Shown piece after piece: positions 47,549 to 56,514 of a stretch of 64,000 nt of DNA. How positions within the stretch are numbered: position 1 is the first letter of the stretch; each line of letters starts with the position of its first letter. Source of the stretch: Alkalibacillus haloalkaliphilus (lineage in GTDB: Bacteria; Bacillota; Bacilli; Bacillales; Alkalibacillaceae); NCBI RefSeq assembly GCF_007991275.1, contig NZ_BJYA01000015.1, positions 78,568-142,567 of the forward strand, in the 5' to 3' direction. Below the pieces are notes generated by a model. The model saw only the letters and a program-made list of their open reading frames with translations. It was not told where the DNA came from and did not search any database. A program made the translations under genes and the position numbers.

Positions 47549-47680
47549 AATAAATTTCGTTGTAAAATGTTTGAAAAAATGATAAAACGGGTATTAAAAT
47601 ATATAACATTTATGAAACTTTTTTAAATATGGAACGTCTAATATGTGGGAGAGTTTTTGTGGGAAAGTGGAGGGAGCTTC

Positions 47681-49564
47681 ATGAATCGGATTAAAAGAAT
47701 TCCGTTATTTATAATTGCAGCGATTTTAGTCGCAATAAAGACTTACGTTGTATATAGATTTTATTTTGATTTATCAATTGAATCATTATTCCAAGAAATT
47801 ATCTTGTTAGTCAATGCTTTTGCCATTAGTATGTTTCTGTTTTTTATTGCAGTATGGCTTAAGCCGAAAAGTCAGAAGAGGTATATACTAACAACAGCTA
47901 TTGTACTATCTATTATTATTATGGCTAACTTAATGTATTACCGTAACTTTACAGACTTTGTAACAGTACCAACGTTATTCCAAGTAAACAATGCAGGGGA
48001 TCTAGGCACAAGTGTGGCTTCTTTAGTTTATTTCTCGGATATTTTATTGTTTTTAGATTTAGCTTTAATTATGACGTTTATAAAACTAAATACGTTCTCA
48101 ATTGAACAGTTCTCAAGTCAATTTCGTAAGCGTATCGTCGCAATATCAATGACAGCTGTTATCGTCAACTTAGTGCTAGCTGAGATTGAGAGACCGATGC
48201 TTTTCCAACGTGGTTTTGACCGAGAATATTTAGTGAAAAATGTAGGCTTACCAGTTTTTCATGCGTATGACCTTGTCATGACAACCTCGACACAGTCGAA
48301 ACGTCTTTTTGCTGATGGTTCAGGTATGGATGAAATTGATGATTATGTCAGTCAAAATGTTAGAGAAATTGAAAACCCTATCGATTTAACAGGGGTAGCA
48401 GAAGATAAAAACGTTATTTATATTGCAGTGGAATCGATGCAGTCATTTTTAATTGACGAAACGTTACACGGGGAAGAAGTTCTTCCTTTCTTAAACGAGT
48501 TTAAAGAAGATAGTTATTATTTTGAAAATTTTTATCACCAAACTGGATTAGGGAAAACATCAGACCATGAGTTTGTGTTAGATAATAGTTTATATCCTTT
48601 GCCTAACAGTGCAGCATTTTTCACTCATGCTCAAAATGAATATAATTCTTTACCGAAAATAATTCAGGAAGAGCTCGGTTATGATTCATACACTTTCCAT
48701 GCAAACAATGGAAGTTTCTGGAATAGAAATGTGATGTATGAAACATTAGGTTATAATGAGTTTTTCGATGTTGAGTCTTATGAGTTTGAGGAAAGTGATG
48801 AAATTGGTTGGGGGTTAAACGATAAGAAGTTCTTTGATCAATCGATTGATATCATGAAGGAACTAGATGAACCTTATTATGCTAAGTTTATTACGCTAAC
48901 TCACCATTTTCCTTTTGAAATGCCAGAAGAAGATGCAACAATCGATCAATTTGACTCAAGCTCTGTAACGTTAAATCAGTATTTTCAAACTGCGCGTTAT
49001 ACAGACGAAGCACTGGAACAATTTATAAACCAGTTAAAAGAAGAAGGAATATATGAAGATTCAATAATTGTTATGATGGGAGACCACTACGGCATTAGTT
49101 CTTATCATAATGAGGCTATGGCTAATTATTTAGGTGAAGATGAAATTACACCGTATGATGAGGTGAAATTACAACGTGTACCGATGATTATTCACATCCC
49201 AGGTCACGAAGACACAGGTACACTGTCTACTTTATCAGGTCAAATTGATTATAAGCCGACCGTTTTAAATATGCTTGGAATAGAGAATGAAAATGATATA
49301 GTGTTTGGTAATGATTTGTTCTCTCAAGAACGAAAGGACTTTATAGCTTTTCGTGACGGACGTGTCGTTGGTGAAGATTACATTTACGCTTCAGGTAACT
49401 GTTATGAAGATGAAACAGGCGAGTTAGTAGAAGAAGCTAATTGTGATCGAATAAGAGAACAGGCAGAACAAGAATTAAATTATTCGGATGAAATTATTTA
49501 TGGAGACTTGTTTAGGTTTTATGACTTCGAACAAGGAGAAATAGCTGAAGAGAATAACGAATAA
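47681..49564 (+). CDS. yqgS: LtaS-family lipoteichoic acid synthase (YqgS-like)
   Basis: Polyglycerolphosphate synthase family. The 627 residues have five N-terminal helices (about 1-185) and an extracellular sulfatase-fold domain with AVESMQSF, the Thr nucleophile in GLGKTSD (about residue 293) and MMGDHYG. ATG 47681 follows GTGGAGGGAGC; the frame extends 12 codons upstream without a good site. The position after yqgQ indicates the YqgS paralogue. Whether it is the main LTA synthase or an accessory one cannot be told from this window. Confidence 0.9.
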   Translation: MNRIKRIPLFIIAAILVAIKTYVVYRFYFDLSIESLFQEIILLVNAFAISMFLFFIAVWLKPKSQKRYILTTAIVLSIIIMANLMYYRNFTDFVTVPTLFQVNNAGDLGTSVASLVYFSDILLFLDLALIMTFIKLNTFSIEQFSSQFRKRIVAISMTAVIVNLVLAEIERPMLFQRGFDREYLVKNVGLPVFHAYDLVMTTSTQSKRLFADGSGMDEIDDYVSQNVREIENPIDLTGVAEDKNVIYIAVESMQSFLIDETLHGEEVLPFLNEFKEDSYYFENFYHQTGLGKTSDHEFVLDNSLYPLPNSAAFFTHAQNEYNSLPKIIQEELGYDSYTFHANNGSFWNRNVMYETLGYNEFFDVESYEFEESDEIGWGLNDKKFFDQSIDIMKELDEPYYAKFITLTHHFPFEMPEEDATIDQFDSSSVTLNQYFQTARYTDEALEQFINQLKEEGIYEDSIIVMMGDHYGISSYHNEAMANYLGEDEITPYDEVKLQRVPMIIHIPGHEDTGTLSTLSGQIDYKPTVLNMLGIENENDIVFGNDLFSQERKDFIAFRDGRVVGEDYIYASGNCYEDETGELVEEANCDRIREQAEQELNYSDEIIYGDLFRFYDFEQGEIAEENNE

Positions 49565-49567
49565 ACA

Positions 49568-49611
49568 AAAGCGTTAATCTGCTCAAATATTTGAGTAGGT
49601 TAACGTTTTTT
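49568..49611 (+). terminator. Terminator after the LtaS-family gene
   Basis: A long stem with a few wobble pairs (49568-49586 with 49591-49609) and a four-base loop is followed by T residues. Confidence 0.8.
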
Positions 49612-49657
49612 AGTAATCTTATATAACATAAGGACAGAAATAGAAGGTGATGAAGCT

Positions 49658-50359
49658 TTGAGTGAAGCAATATTTCAATTCAATCAAGTAAACCGTTTAG
49701 TTCTACAAAACATTACATTCACTCTACGTGAAGAAGATCGGCTCATTATTTTTGGACCATCAGGCGCAGGTAAATCCACTTTACTTCATTTATTCAATCG
49801 AATGGATGACCCAGATCAAGGTGAGGTATTATTTCATAATAAACCGATTGAACAATATGACATTCCACAATTAAGGAGAAGTGTAGGTTTAGTGTTACAA
49901 CAACCTCACTTATTTCCTGATACAGTGTTAGATAATTTAAAGTTCGGCCCCAGTTTGTTTGATGATTGGGAGGAAGCCCGTGCTGAACGGTTAATGGATT
50001 ATGTTAATTTACCAATAGATTATTTAAATAAATCAGTTGATGAATTATCAGGTGGAGAGAAACAACGAGTATCTTTAGCACGCACATTAGCAAATAAACC
50101 AGATGTTCTATTATTAGATGAACCGACTAGTGCCTTAGATGATCGCAATATTGAGGCAATAGAAGAAGACCTTATAAGGTTAATTGAACATAACCATCTT
50201 ACAGTTGCAATGGTAACTCATAGTATGGATCAAGCTAAGAGGATTGGAACAAAGGGGCTTTATATAGAAGAGGGACAAGTTATTGAATACGGTGACATTA
50301 ATCAATTATTAGAGAATCCTAATACAGAACAACTAAAACAATTTCTGCATAAGTCTTAA
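49658..50359 (+). CDS. fetA: ABC transporter ATP-binding protein, FetA-like
   Basis: ATPase of an ABC transporter (233 aa) with Walker A GPSGAGKST, Q-loop QQPHLFPD, signature LSGGEKQR, Walker B VLLLDEPTSALD and the H-loop in VTHSMD. TTG 49658 follows GAAGGTGATG. It is paired with the UPF0014 permease 20 bases downstream. The pair corresponds to E. coli fetAB, proposed to export iron; substrate here is inferred from the permease family only. Confidence 0.85.
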   Translation: MSEAIFQFNQVNRLVLQNITFTLREEDRLIIFGPSGAGKSTLLHLFNRMDDPDQGEVLFHNKPIEQYDIPQLRRSVGLVLQQPHLFPDTVLDNLKFGPSLFDDWEEARAERLMDYVNLPIDYLNKSVDELSGGEKQRVSLARTLANKPDVLLLDEPTSALDDRNIEAIEEDLIRLIEHNHLTVAMVTHSMDQAKRIGTKGLYIEEGQVIEYGDINQLLENPNTEQLKQFLHKS

Positions 50360-50379
50360 AGCTACTAGGAGGATACAAT

Positions 50380-51162
50380 ATGGAACGGGATATACCTACT
50401 TATTCACTCTTGTTACTAATCGTTTTTGTCATGATTCCTTTTACAATCGCCTATATATATCAGCTTGGCTTAAAGAAAGAGATTATTTGGTCAACGGTCC
50501 GTGGCACACTTCAATTATTTTTAATTGGACTTATACTAACGTACTTATTTGACCTTCCGCCATTAGTCGGTATTCCAATTATGTTAAGTGTTATGATTTT
50601 AGTTGCAACATTTCACGCTCGAAAAAAGGGAAAAGAGTTACCTTACATTTTTATTACCATTCTTGTTGGCTTAATCGGTGTAGAAATTATCGTTCTATCG
50701 ATGTGGTTAGGTTTTGGCATGATTTCGTTTACGCCTGAAGAAGTGATTCCGATGAGTGGAATGGTGATAGGAAATAGTATGGTAGCTATGGGGCTAGCGC
50801 TTGAACGGCTAAAATCTGAATTTGAACAAAACAGAGGTAAACTTTTAGCGGCACTATCGCTCGGTGCAACCCCTAAACATGCGGCACATATGTCAATTAA
50901 GAAAACTTTAAACGCAGCATTAATACCAAATATCGATCAGTTAAAAACGATTGGTTTAGTTCAATTACCCGGTATGATGACAGGGCTTATTCTAGGTGGA
51001 GTCGCTCCAATTATTGCAATTAAATACCAGCTAGTTATTTCGATTAGTATTTTTTCCTCAGTTTCATTAAGTGCAATCTTCATTTCAATGGTTATGTATC
51101 GTTTCTTCTTTAATAAGCAAATGCAACTTTTAAACTTGCAAGATATAAAAAAGAACGGCTAA
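50380..51162 (+). CDS. fetB: ABC transporter permease, FetB (UPF0014) family
   Basis: A 260-residue membrane protein with about seven helices. UPF0014 signatures are TVRGTLQLFLIG, MVIGNSMVAMGLALERL, SLGATPKHA and the C-terminal QLPGMMTGLILGG. It forms a transporter with the upstream ATPase. Homologues are described as iron exporters involved in peroxide tolerance. ATG 50380 follows AGGAGGATAC. Confidence 0.9.
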   Translation: MERDIPTYSLLLLIVFVMIPFTIAYIYQLGLKKEIIWSTVRGTLQLFLIGLILTYLFDLPPLVGIPIMLSVMILVATFHARKKGKELPYIFITILVGLIGVEIIVLSMWLGFGMISFTPEEVIPMSGMVIGNSMVAMGLALERLKSEFEQNRGKLLAALSLGATPKHAAHMSIKKTLNAALIPNIDQLKTIGLVQLPGMMTGLILGGVAPIIAIKYQLVISISIFSSVSLSAIFISMVMYRFFFNKQMQLLNLQDIKKNG

Positions 51163-51183
51163 CAAGTAGATGTTAGCCGTTTA
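51154..51183. terminator. Terminator between fetB and the DUF2759 gene
   Basis: An 11-base perfect stem (51154-51164 with 51171-51181) contains the fetB stop region and lies three bases from the end of the convergent gene. Confidence 0.75.
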
Positions 51184-51185
51184 GA

Positions 51186-51377
51186 TTACCCGGTAATTGC
51201 ACCAGTTATTTGACTATAAAGCGTCATTACTGAATACCAACCAAATAATAGTAGTGATGCAGTTGCAAAAGCTACAGCAAAGAAGTTGCGGTTTTTAATT
51301 TCGCGGAAAATGGCAATAAAACTTAAAATCGCTACAACTAACATCATAACTCCAAATACGAATTCTCCTACTTGCAT
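51186..51377 (-). CDS. yqgW: DUF2759 small membrane protein (YqgW)
   Basis: A 63-residue protein with two hydrophobic helices (about 4-24 and 31-56) separated by REIKNRN, the DUF2759 pattern. Function unknown. The ATG at 51377 has AAGGAGGAG upstream on the minus strand. It precedes the YqgX-type hydrolase, as in B. subtilis. Confidence 0.82.
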   Translation of the reverse strand: MQVGEFVFGVMMLVVAILSFIAIFREIKNRNFFAVAFATASLLLFGWYSVMTLYSQITGAITG

Positions 51378-51530
51378 GTCTGCTCCTCCTTGAATGAAAA
51401 ACTTCTTCTTTGTTATGATTACAATGATACTAAGAAATTATCCGTAAGATTTCTCCCTTATATTTTATATAAAAAGTGTTGAAGTGTCGAGTGATTTCAT
51501 TAAAAATACATAGAAAAGGTGGAACGTTTT

Positions 51531-52151
51531 GTGAACATTTATAGTTTTTCTTTAGGATTATTAGGGACTAATTGTTATGTTATCGAACAAAATCAGAAAG
51601 CATTAGTGGTTGACCCAGGTGGTGAAGCAGAGAAACTAATTCAATTTTTCTCTGAAAATGATGTTCAACCAATAGCGATTCTATTAACGCATGCCCACTT
51701 TGACCATATAGGTGGGGTAGAAGAGCTAAGAAGTCATTATAGCATAGATGTTTATATGCATGAATCAGAGAGCGAGTGGTTAACGAACCCACAGTTAAAT
51801 GGATCACAACGTTTTCAATTAGGTGAGATTAAAGCTGAGCGAGAAGCGGATCATTTTCTAACTGAAGGAATGACTGCCATTGACCAATTTGAGTTTAAAG
51901 TACTTCATACTCCTGGACATTCACCTGGTAGTATTTCATTTTTATTTGAAAGTGAACATGTATTAATAGCTGGAGATACACTATTTCAAATGGGAATTGG
52001 CCGAACTGACCTGCCGTTTGGTGAGCACCAAACGCTTATACAATCGATTCAAGTGAAAATTTTTAGTTTATTAGATGAAACAATTGTACTGCCTGGCCAT
52101 GGTCCTAAAACAACGGTAGGCGAAGAAAAAGAACAAAACCCGTTTTTATAG
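51531..52151 (+). CDS. yqgX: Metallo-beta-lactamase fold hydrolase (YqgX-like)
   Basis: A 206-residue hydrolase of the glyoxalase-II-like MBL group. Metal ligands are visible in THAHFDHIGG, HTPGHSPGS, AGDTLF and LPGHGP. Reported homologues hydrolyse bacillithiol thioesters; here that is an inference. GTG 51531 lies four bases after the strong AAAAGGTGGAACG region and gives MNIYSFSLGLLGTNCYVI. A GTG four codons earlier overlaps the site. Confidence 0.88.
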   Translation: MNIYSFSLGLLGTNCYVIEQNQKALVVDPGGEAEKLIQFFSENDVQPIAILLTHAHFDHIGGVEELRSHYSIDVYMHESESEWLTNPQLNGSQRFQLGEIKAEREADHFLTEGMTAIDQFEFKVLHTPGHSPGSISFLFESEHVLIAGDTLFQMGIGRTDLPFGEHQTLIQSIQVKIFSLLDETIVLPGHGPKTTVGEEKEQNPFL

Positions 52152-52163
52152 AACATTCGTTTT

Positions 52164-52202
52164 AAAAAAAGTTCAACCCCAATACGGAGTTGAACTTTTT
52201 TT
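52164..52202. terminator. Bidirectional terminator between yqgX and yqgY
   Basis: A run of seven A plus GTTCAAC (52164-52177) pairs with GTTGAAC plus seven T (52189-52202). It serves both convergent genes. Confidence 0.9.
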
Positions 52203-52443
52203 AGTGTGAGAATGATGGTTCTAATAGGAACGTTACGTAATAAGTAAAACCTACCATAAAAACAGTTAAGTATGCGCCAAAAATATACATATAAAGACGT
52301 TCCGATAGGTTTAAGTATCCGATTCCTAAAAAGAAGATCGTTTGCGCTAGAAAAGCTACGGACATGCCTAAGTTACCTGCAGCATAGAAAAGTGCAGTAA
52401 AAACGCCAGTCCAAAATGCTAGAACACGAAACATACGATCCAT
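52201..52443 (-). CDS. yqgY: DUF2626 small membrane protein (YqgY)
   Basis: An 80-residue protein with about three hydrophobic segments: FWTGVFTALFYAAGN, FLAQTIFFLGIGYLN, and YIFGAYLTVFMVGFT. This is the DUF2626 pattern. Function unknown. The ATG at 52443 has AAAGGAGG upstream on the minus strand. Confidence 0.82.
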   Translation of the reverse strand: MDRMFRVLAFWTGVFTALFYAAGNLGMSVAFLAQTIFFLGIGYLNLSERLYMYIFGAYLTVFMVGFTYYVTFLLEPSFSH

Positions 52444-52531
52444 GTCTTTTCCTCCTTTGCCAGGAACTCGTCAGACATATTATATACGATGATTTAAATA
52501 ATGTAAATGAACTTTTTTTGAAGCATTATAA

Positions 52532-52603
52532 CTGGGCCACCAGGATTCGAACCTGGGAGTCACGGGATCAAAACCCGATGCCTTACCGCTTGGCTATGGC
52601 CCA
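52532..52603 (-). tRNA. tRNA-Gln (TTG)
   Basis: Read on the minus strand, the acceptor TGGGCCA pairs with TGGCCCA, the anticodon loop is TTTTGAT, and the T arm contains GGTTCGAATCC. Position 27-43 of the anticodon stem is a T-T mismatch. CCA is not encoded. It lies 28 bases after the comGG stop in the same direction, with a TATAAT word at about 12 bases upstream. Confidence 0.93.
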
Positions 52604-52631
52604 ATCACAATTGTTATTATAGTTCATTACG

Positions 52632-53018
52632 TCAAATATTATACATTATTATTGTGGAATGTTCATAATTAAATGCATTATTCGTTACAACTTGTAGCTT
52701 CAAATTAATAAACTTATTGTCACTGGTGGAATAGACAACTTGTACTTTTCCTGTTCTATAGTCGAATTCAACTGTTTGCTCGTTTGATGTTGGTGTGAAA
52801 TCGCCTGTTAAAATGTCATGAATTGCTGTATTGATTAAGTTTTGAATCGTTAATTGTTCGTCACTCCATTGAAGTTGTTCTTTTTGATATTCGGTGTGAG
52901 AAAATAATAAAACTAAGGAGGAGCTAATCGTTATTAAATAAAATAACATAATTGGGAAGATGACCCCTTTTTCATTTTTAATATTCCTTAATGTTAAAGT
53001 GTGTAAATACCGTTTCAA
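52632..53018 (-). CDS. comGG: Competence pseudopilus protein ComGG
   Basis: Last gene of the comG operon. The N-terminal region KNEKGVIFPIMLFYL followed by a hydrophobic helix matches the ComGG prepilin-like layout. The frame is open to 53096, overlapping comGF. TTG 53018, with CAGGGA upstream, gives 128 residues, close to the family size. The start is uncertain. Sequence conservation is low, so the assignment rests mainly on operon position. Confidence 0.72.
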   Translation of the reverse strand: MKRYLHTLTLRNIKNEKGVIFPIMLFYLITISSSLVLLFSHTEYQKEQLQWSDEQLTIQNLINTAIHDILTGDFTPTSNEQTVEFDYRTGKVQVVYSTSDNKFINLKLQVVTNNAFNYEHSTIIMYNI

Positions 53019-53445
53019 ATTGTTGTCCCTGCCTTGTAAAGTGTACTTTAAAAGCATTTGAAGCGATTTTCTCTGTTTTGAATTCGTGGGTATCAAACAT
53101 CATAACCTCAAATCCTTGTTGATTAGTACGTCTGATTACTCGACGATTATGTTGTTCAAAAGTTACAATCTGACCTTCAGAGTCCACAAAATGTAGACGG
53201 TTATTGGCTATTCTTATTTCGCTACTTCTATTTAATTCGAATGAAATGAGGAAATCGAATTGCCTGGCCTCTAATTGATTAATGTTATTCAGTGGAGATA
53301 AGTCTGCGATTGGTTTAATTAAGTTATTCATCATAGGAAGTGTTAACATAAAAATGGTTAATGCTACTAAAGTTGTTAGTAATGTATAACCGTACTCGTT
53401 ACATGTAGTTCGGGATATATTGACAAAGCTCTTTATTTGCTTCAT
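52978..53445 (-). CDS. comGF: Competence protein ComGF
   Basis: Pseudopilus component (155 aa) with a prepilin-like N-terminus (NEYGYTLLTTLVALTIF) and a beta-rich C-terminal domain. ATG 53445 is chosen because GGAAGGA lies five bases upstream. It overlaps comGE upstream and comGG downstream, typical of the tightly packed comG operon. Confidence 0.82.
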   Translation of the reverse strand: MKQIKSFVNISRTTCNEYGYTLLTTLVALTIFMLTLPMMNNLIKPIADLSPLNNINQLEARQFDFLISFELNRSSEIRIANNRLHFVDSEGQIVTFEQHNRRVIRRTNQQGFEVMMFDTHEFKTEKIASNAFKVHFTRQGQQFETVFTHFNIKEY

Positions 53446-53737
53446 TTGAATCCTTCCATTCAATACAGACAATTAATCGTTGATCATCTTCTAATAATAT
53501 AGTCGAAAAACTTTCATTTGATATTTCGGGTAGGTAAGAGGCGGGTGGCTCGTTTTGAAGAATGTATGCTTTTGCTTGTTGTAATTGGTGGTATGCTTCT
53601 TCATGTCGTTTAATATCGTGATGATGTTTGTATAGTTGTGTTATAAATGGAATGGTTAAACTGACTAATAAACTAAAGCAGATTAAAGTTAACACCGCAT
53701 CTTGTAAGATAAATCCATCTTCACGTTTCAGTAACAT
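53399..53737 (-). CDS. comGE: Competence protein ComGE
   Basis: Minor pseudopilin (112 aa). After a short basic leader (MLLKRED) comes GFILQDAVLTLICFSLL, a type IV pilin-like cleavage and helix region. ATG 53737 follows GGAAG; the frame runs 16 codons further upstream into comGD. Overlaps comGD and comGF. Confidence 0.82.
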   Translation of the reverse strand: MLLKREDGFILQDAVLTLICFSLLVSLTIPFITQLYKHHHDIKRHEEAYHQLQQAKAYILQNEPPASYLPEISNESFSTILLEDDQRLIVCIEWKDSNEANKELCQYIPNYM

Positions 53738-54161
53738 AGTATCTTCCTTTTCCGAATGAAAATATAATCTCATAAGTTTGTCCATTTATTGAGAGATGAA
53801 TCGTTTTAGGTTCATTGATTGTCCCACGTGGATTAAAAGATATACGTCTAGTATCAAAATTAAAATGCACATGATCATCAAATTCTCTTTCAACGAGCGG
53901 AGCTTCTAATGAACTTCGGTAAATAATGTAGCTGTTACTTGAAGTAAATAATAACGTTAATCTTCGTTGATATAGAAGAGAATGTTGTTGAATGTAGAAT
54001 ATATCTTGTTCAAAAGTGTTTAAGACGTGCTGTGTCGTTCGATTTACATTTACAGAATGGAAGTTATACCATGAGAAAAAGAGTACCGTAAGAATTACAC
54101 TTAACACGATCAATTGTTCAACCAATGTAAATCCATTGGTATTATTAATCTTCGTTCGCAA
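53721..54161 (-). CDS. comGD: Competence prepilin ComGD
   Basis: Minor pseudopilin (146 aa) with a typical prepilin peptidase site: a basic leader MRTKINNTN, then GFTLVEQLIVLS. The TTG at 54161 overlaps the comGC end by 17 bases. No strong ribosome site is visible, so translation is probably coupled to comGC. Processing by ComC would occur before FTLVE. Confidence 0.88.
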   Translation of the reverse strand: MRTKINNTNGFTLVEQLIVLSVILTVLFFSWYNFHSVNVNRTTQHVLNTFEQDIFYIQQHSLLYQRRLTLLFTSSNSYIIYRSSLEAPLVEREFDDHVHFNFDTRRISFNPRGTINEPKTIHLSINGQTYEIIFSFGKGRYYVTET

Positions 54162-54447
54162 CTGTCACACGACCATTATTTAGTAATAACTCACTTTCAT
54201 CAGGGCACGTAGCACTCGGTATATAATCATCGACTAATTCATCTAATTCACTTGGGTATGAACCTACTTCTAGTTTGTAAAGTTGGACTTGCGATTGAAC
54301 TAAATCAACGTATGCTTCACACCCTGTGTCATCAACGAAACTATTGTGTTTTATCACATTGGGGATCGTTAAGATTAATAAAACAGAAATGATGAACAAG
54401 ACGATGAGCATTTCTATTAAAGTAAATCCTTTATTATTTTTGACCAT
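54145..54447 (-). CDS. comGC: Major competence pseudopilin ComGC
   Basis: Major subunit of the DNA-uptake pseudopilus (100 aa). The leader MVKNNK precedes the cleavage motif GFTLIEMLIVLFIIS. Two cysteines (in TGCEAY and SATCPDE) fit the intramolecular disulfide known for ComGC. ATG 54447 has GAGGTG six bases upstream; the GTG inside that site is not the start. Confidence 0.93.
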   Translation of the reverse strand: MVKNNKGFTLIEMLIVLFIISVLLILTIPNVIKHNSFVDDTGCEAYVDLVQSQVQLYKLEVGSYPSELDELVDDYIPSATCPDESELLLNNGRVTVANED

Positions 54448-54458
54448 GATTTTCACCT

Positions 54459-55502
54459 CTACATATGATTAATTAGTTGGAACATAGGAAACAGTGTGAA
54501 CAAGTATATAACGACCACCATACTGCCGATGAGTAAATATAGTACAGGTTGAACCATAAGCAGCACTTGTTGTGTTCGTTCCTCTAATGTTGAGAGTGCA
54601 ATAGAAGAGTAGGCTCTTAAATCTTCAAGTAATGTTCCTTGTTCAGCACTTCTTAATATTAAAAATTTAAAATCTTCTTCAATAAGGCTTAGTCCATTTG
54701 TTGAAGTGACTAACTGATCTCCATTTTTTAAACGGTCAATTATGATTTGGGCATAATGACGCAATATAATTAAATCGTTTTGATGACTCATAATGATTAA
54801 GCCTTCTTTAACAGTTTTGCCGTTATTTATTGTTGAAGCTAAATGATAAGCAAAGTGAATCGTTGTCGTTAACTTAACAATAGATTTAATAAAAGGAATT
54901 CTTTCGATAATAGTAATCTTTCGCTCAATATCTCCATTCTTGTAAAAGAAGTATATGAAAAGAGTGATAATAATAGTGAGACATAGTATTAAAGTAATGG
55001 TAGTTTGGATTATTGTAACGAATAAATTAAACCAGTAATTAGAAGAGTGATCTCCAAAGCTGGTCATCGTTTCAGTGTAGGCCGGGAGAAGAATGCTACT
55101 TATGAAGAAAAAACCTCCAAATGAAATGAACAGTAAGATCAAAGGGTACTTACTTAAACTTTTTAACTTTTTATAAAAGTCTAACCTCATTTTTAACATG
55201 TTATGGCAATTAATAATTTGTTCATTCATTTGACCAGTTTCTCTTGAAAAGTAAAGAAATGCTATAACAATAGGGTGGAATTTTAGTGAACGAAAGCAGT
55301 CTTCAATACTCTTGCCGTCTTGCAAAAGGCTTACAAAGTGTTTTGCTAAATTACTGAATTGAGGGTCATACTCCATAAATTCTAATGAACGCTTTAATGT
55401 GAAGTGATTAGCCAAAAGTTTTGAGAGACGTTCTAAAAAAGCAACTTGCTCACGTAAATTAATTGATTTGTTAGTAACTTTGCGTTGAATACCCATAAGC
55501 AT
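54459..55502 (-). CDS. comGB: Competence pseudopilus platform protein ComGB
   Basis: Inner-membrane assembly platform of the GspF/PilC family (347 aa). Two GspF repeats with hydrophobic helices lie at about 115-140, 160-190 and 315-343. The ATG at 55502 has GGAG eight bases upstream and overlaps the comGA end by 32 bases. Confidence 0.92.
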   Translation of the reverse strand: MLMGIQRKVTNKSINLREQVAFLERLSKLLANHFTLKRSLEFMEYDPQFSNLAKHFVSLLQDGKSIEDCFRSLKFHPIVIAFLYFSRETGQMNEQIINCHNMLKMRLDFYKKLKSLSKYPLILLFISFGGFFFISSILLPAYTETMTSFGDHSSNYWFNLFVTIIQTTITLILCLTIIITLFIYFFYKNGDIERKITIIERIPFIKSIVKLTTTIHFAYHLASTINNGKTVKEGLIIMSHQNDLIILRHYAQIIIDRLKNGDQLVTSTNGLSLIEEDFKFLILRSAEQGTLLEDLRAYSSIALSTLEERTQQVLLMVQPVLYLLIGSMVVVIYLFTLFPMFQLINHM

Positions 55503-56475
55503 ATGCTTTTCTCCTTAGTTGATGGAAGGTATGAAAATGACTGTTGTTCTCAGGAGGGAAACCTTTAATCGATCGGGTCAGGCTTTCACCTTCTAGTAAC
55601 TCGGCTATTGCTAACCTCGAGTACCCACGTTGTTCTTGCAACGTTTTTGATAATGGGATCAATTGTTGTGCTGCAATCCCTATGATCGTTTGATGAAGTT
55701 CGGTTTTCGTTAGCCCCATTTCTAATAGCCTTTCGATTGTACCGTGAGCGTTTTTAGCATGGACGGTAGTTAAAACTAGGTGCCCTGTTAATGCAGCTCT
55801 AAATGCAAATTGTGCTGTTGCTTCATCACGAACCTCACCAACTGTTATAATGTCAGGATCATGTCTTAAAGCTGCTTTTAATCCTACATCGTAGCTGAAT
55901 CCTGCTTTTTCATTAACTTGCACTTGTAGTATTTGGTCGACATCTCGTTCAATTGGGTCTTCTAGCGAAATTGTTTGATATCCGTAACGTTTGATCGCTT
56001 CTTTCATTAACGCAAACATCGTAGACGATTTACCACTTCCTGTTGGACCAGTGAATAATATGATTCCAGCTTTGTTTTGTATCCAACTAAGAAGAGATTC
56101 AGTTTGTCTAGGGAATAAGAACAGCTCATTAATAGTAGGTGACTTGTTTTTTGGTAAAATTCTAATAGCAAGACTTTCCGTTGAGGTTAAAGGTAATGTA
56201 GACAACCTTAAATGATAAGCATCGTGGTTAATTGACACAGGGATTGTACCGTCTTGGGGGATTCGGTTCTCTGCAATATCCATACCAGAAGTAAATTTGT
56301 AATAACTTAGAAGAGTTTGGTAATCTGTAAGTGGAATTCGTTTATAAAACCAACGATATCCATTGATTCTAAAGTGAATCGTTACGTCAACTTCTTCAGG
56401 TGAGAAATGGACGTCTGTAGCCCCTTTTTGAATAGCGTCATGAATAATATGGTTAGATAAGTGATCTGGTTTCAA
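55471..56475 (-). CDS. comGA: Competence pilus assembly ATPase ComGA
   Basis: Traffic ATPase of the GspE/PilB family (334 aa) that drives pseudopilus assembly for DNA uptake. It has Walker A GPTGSGKSS (about 143-151), an Asp box (ISLEDPIERD), Walker B ITVGEVRDEATA and a His box (LTTVHAKNA). TTG 56475 follows AAGGAG on the minus strand. It is the first comG gene, and its promoter must overlap the divergent aroK because only 39 bases separate them. No ComK-box was identified. Confidence 0.93.
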   Translation of the reverse strand: MKPDHLSNHIIHDAIQKGATDVHFSPEEVDVTIHFRINGYRWFYKRIPLTDYQTLLSYYKFTSGMDIAENRIPQDGTIPVSINHDAYHLRLSTLPLTSTESLAIRILPKNKSPTINELFLFPRQTESLLSWIQNKAGIILFTGPTGSGKSSTMFALMKEAIKRYGYQTISLEDPIERDVDQILQVQVNEKAGFSYDVGLKAALRHDPDIITVGEVRDEATAQFAFRAALTGHLVLTTVHAKNAHGTIERLLEMGLTKTELHQTIIGIAAQQLIPLSKTLQEQRGYSRLAIAELLEGESLTRSIKGFPPENNSHFHTFHQLRRKAYAYGYSTQSY

Positions 56476-56514
56476 AAAATCACTCCTTAATAGAGAAGTT
56501 TAGTAGGTGAACTA

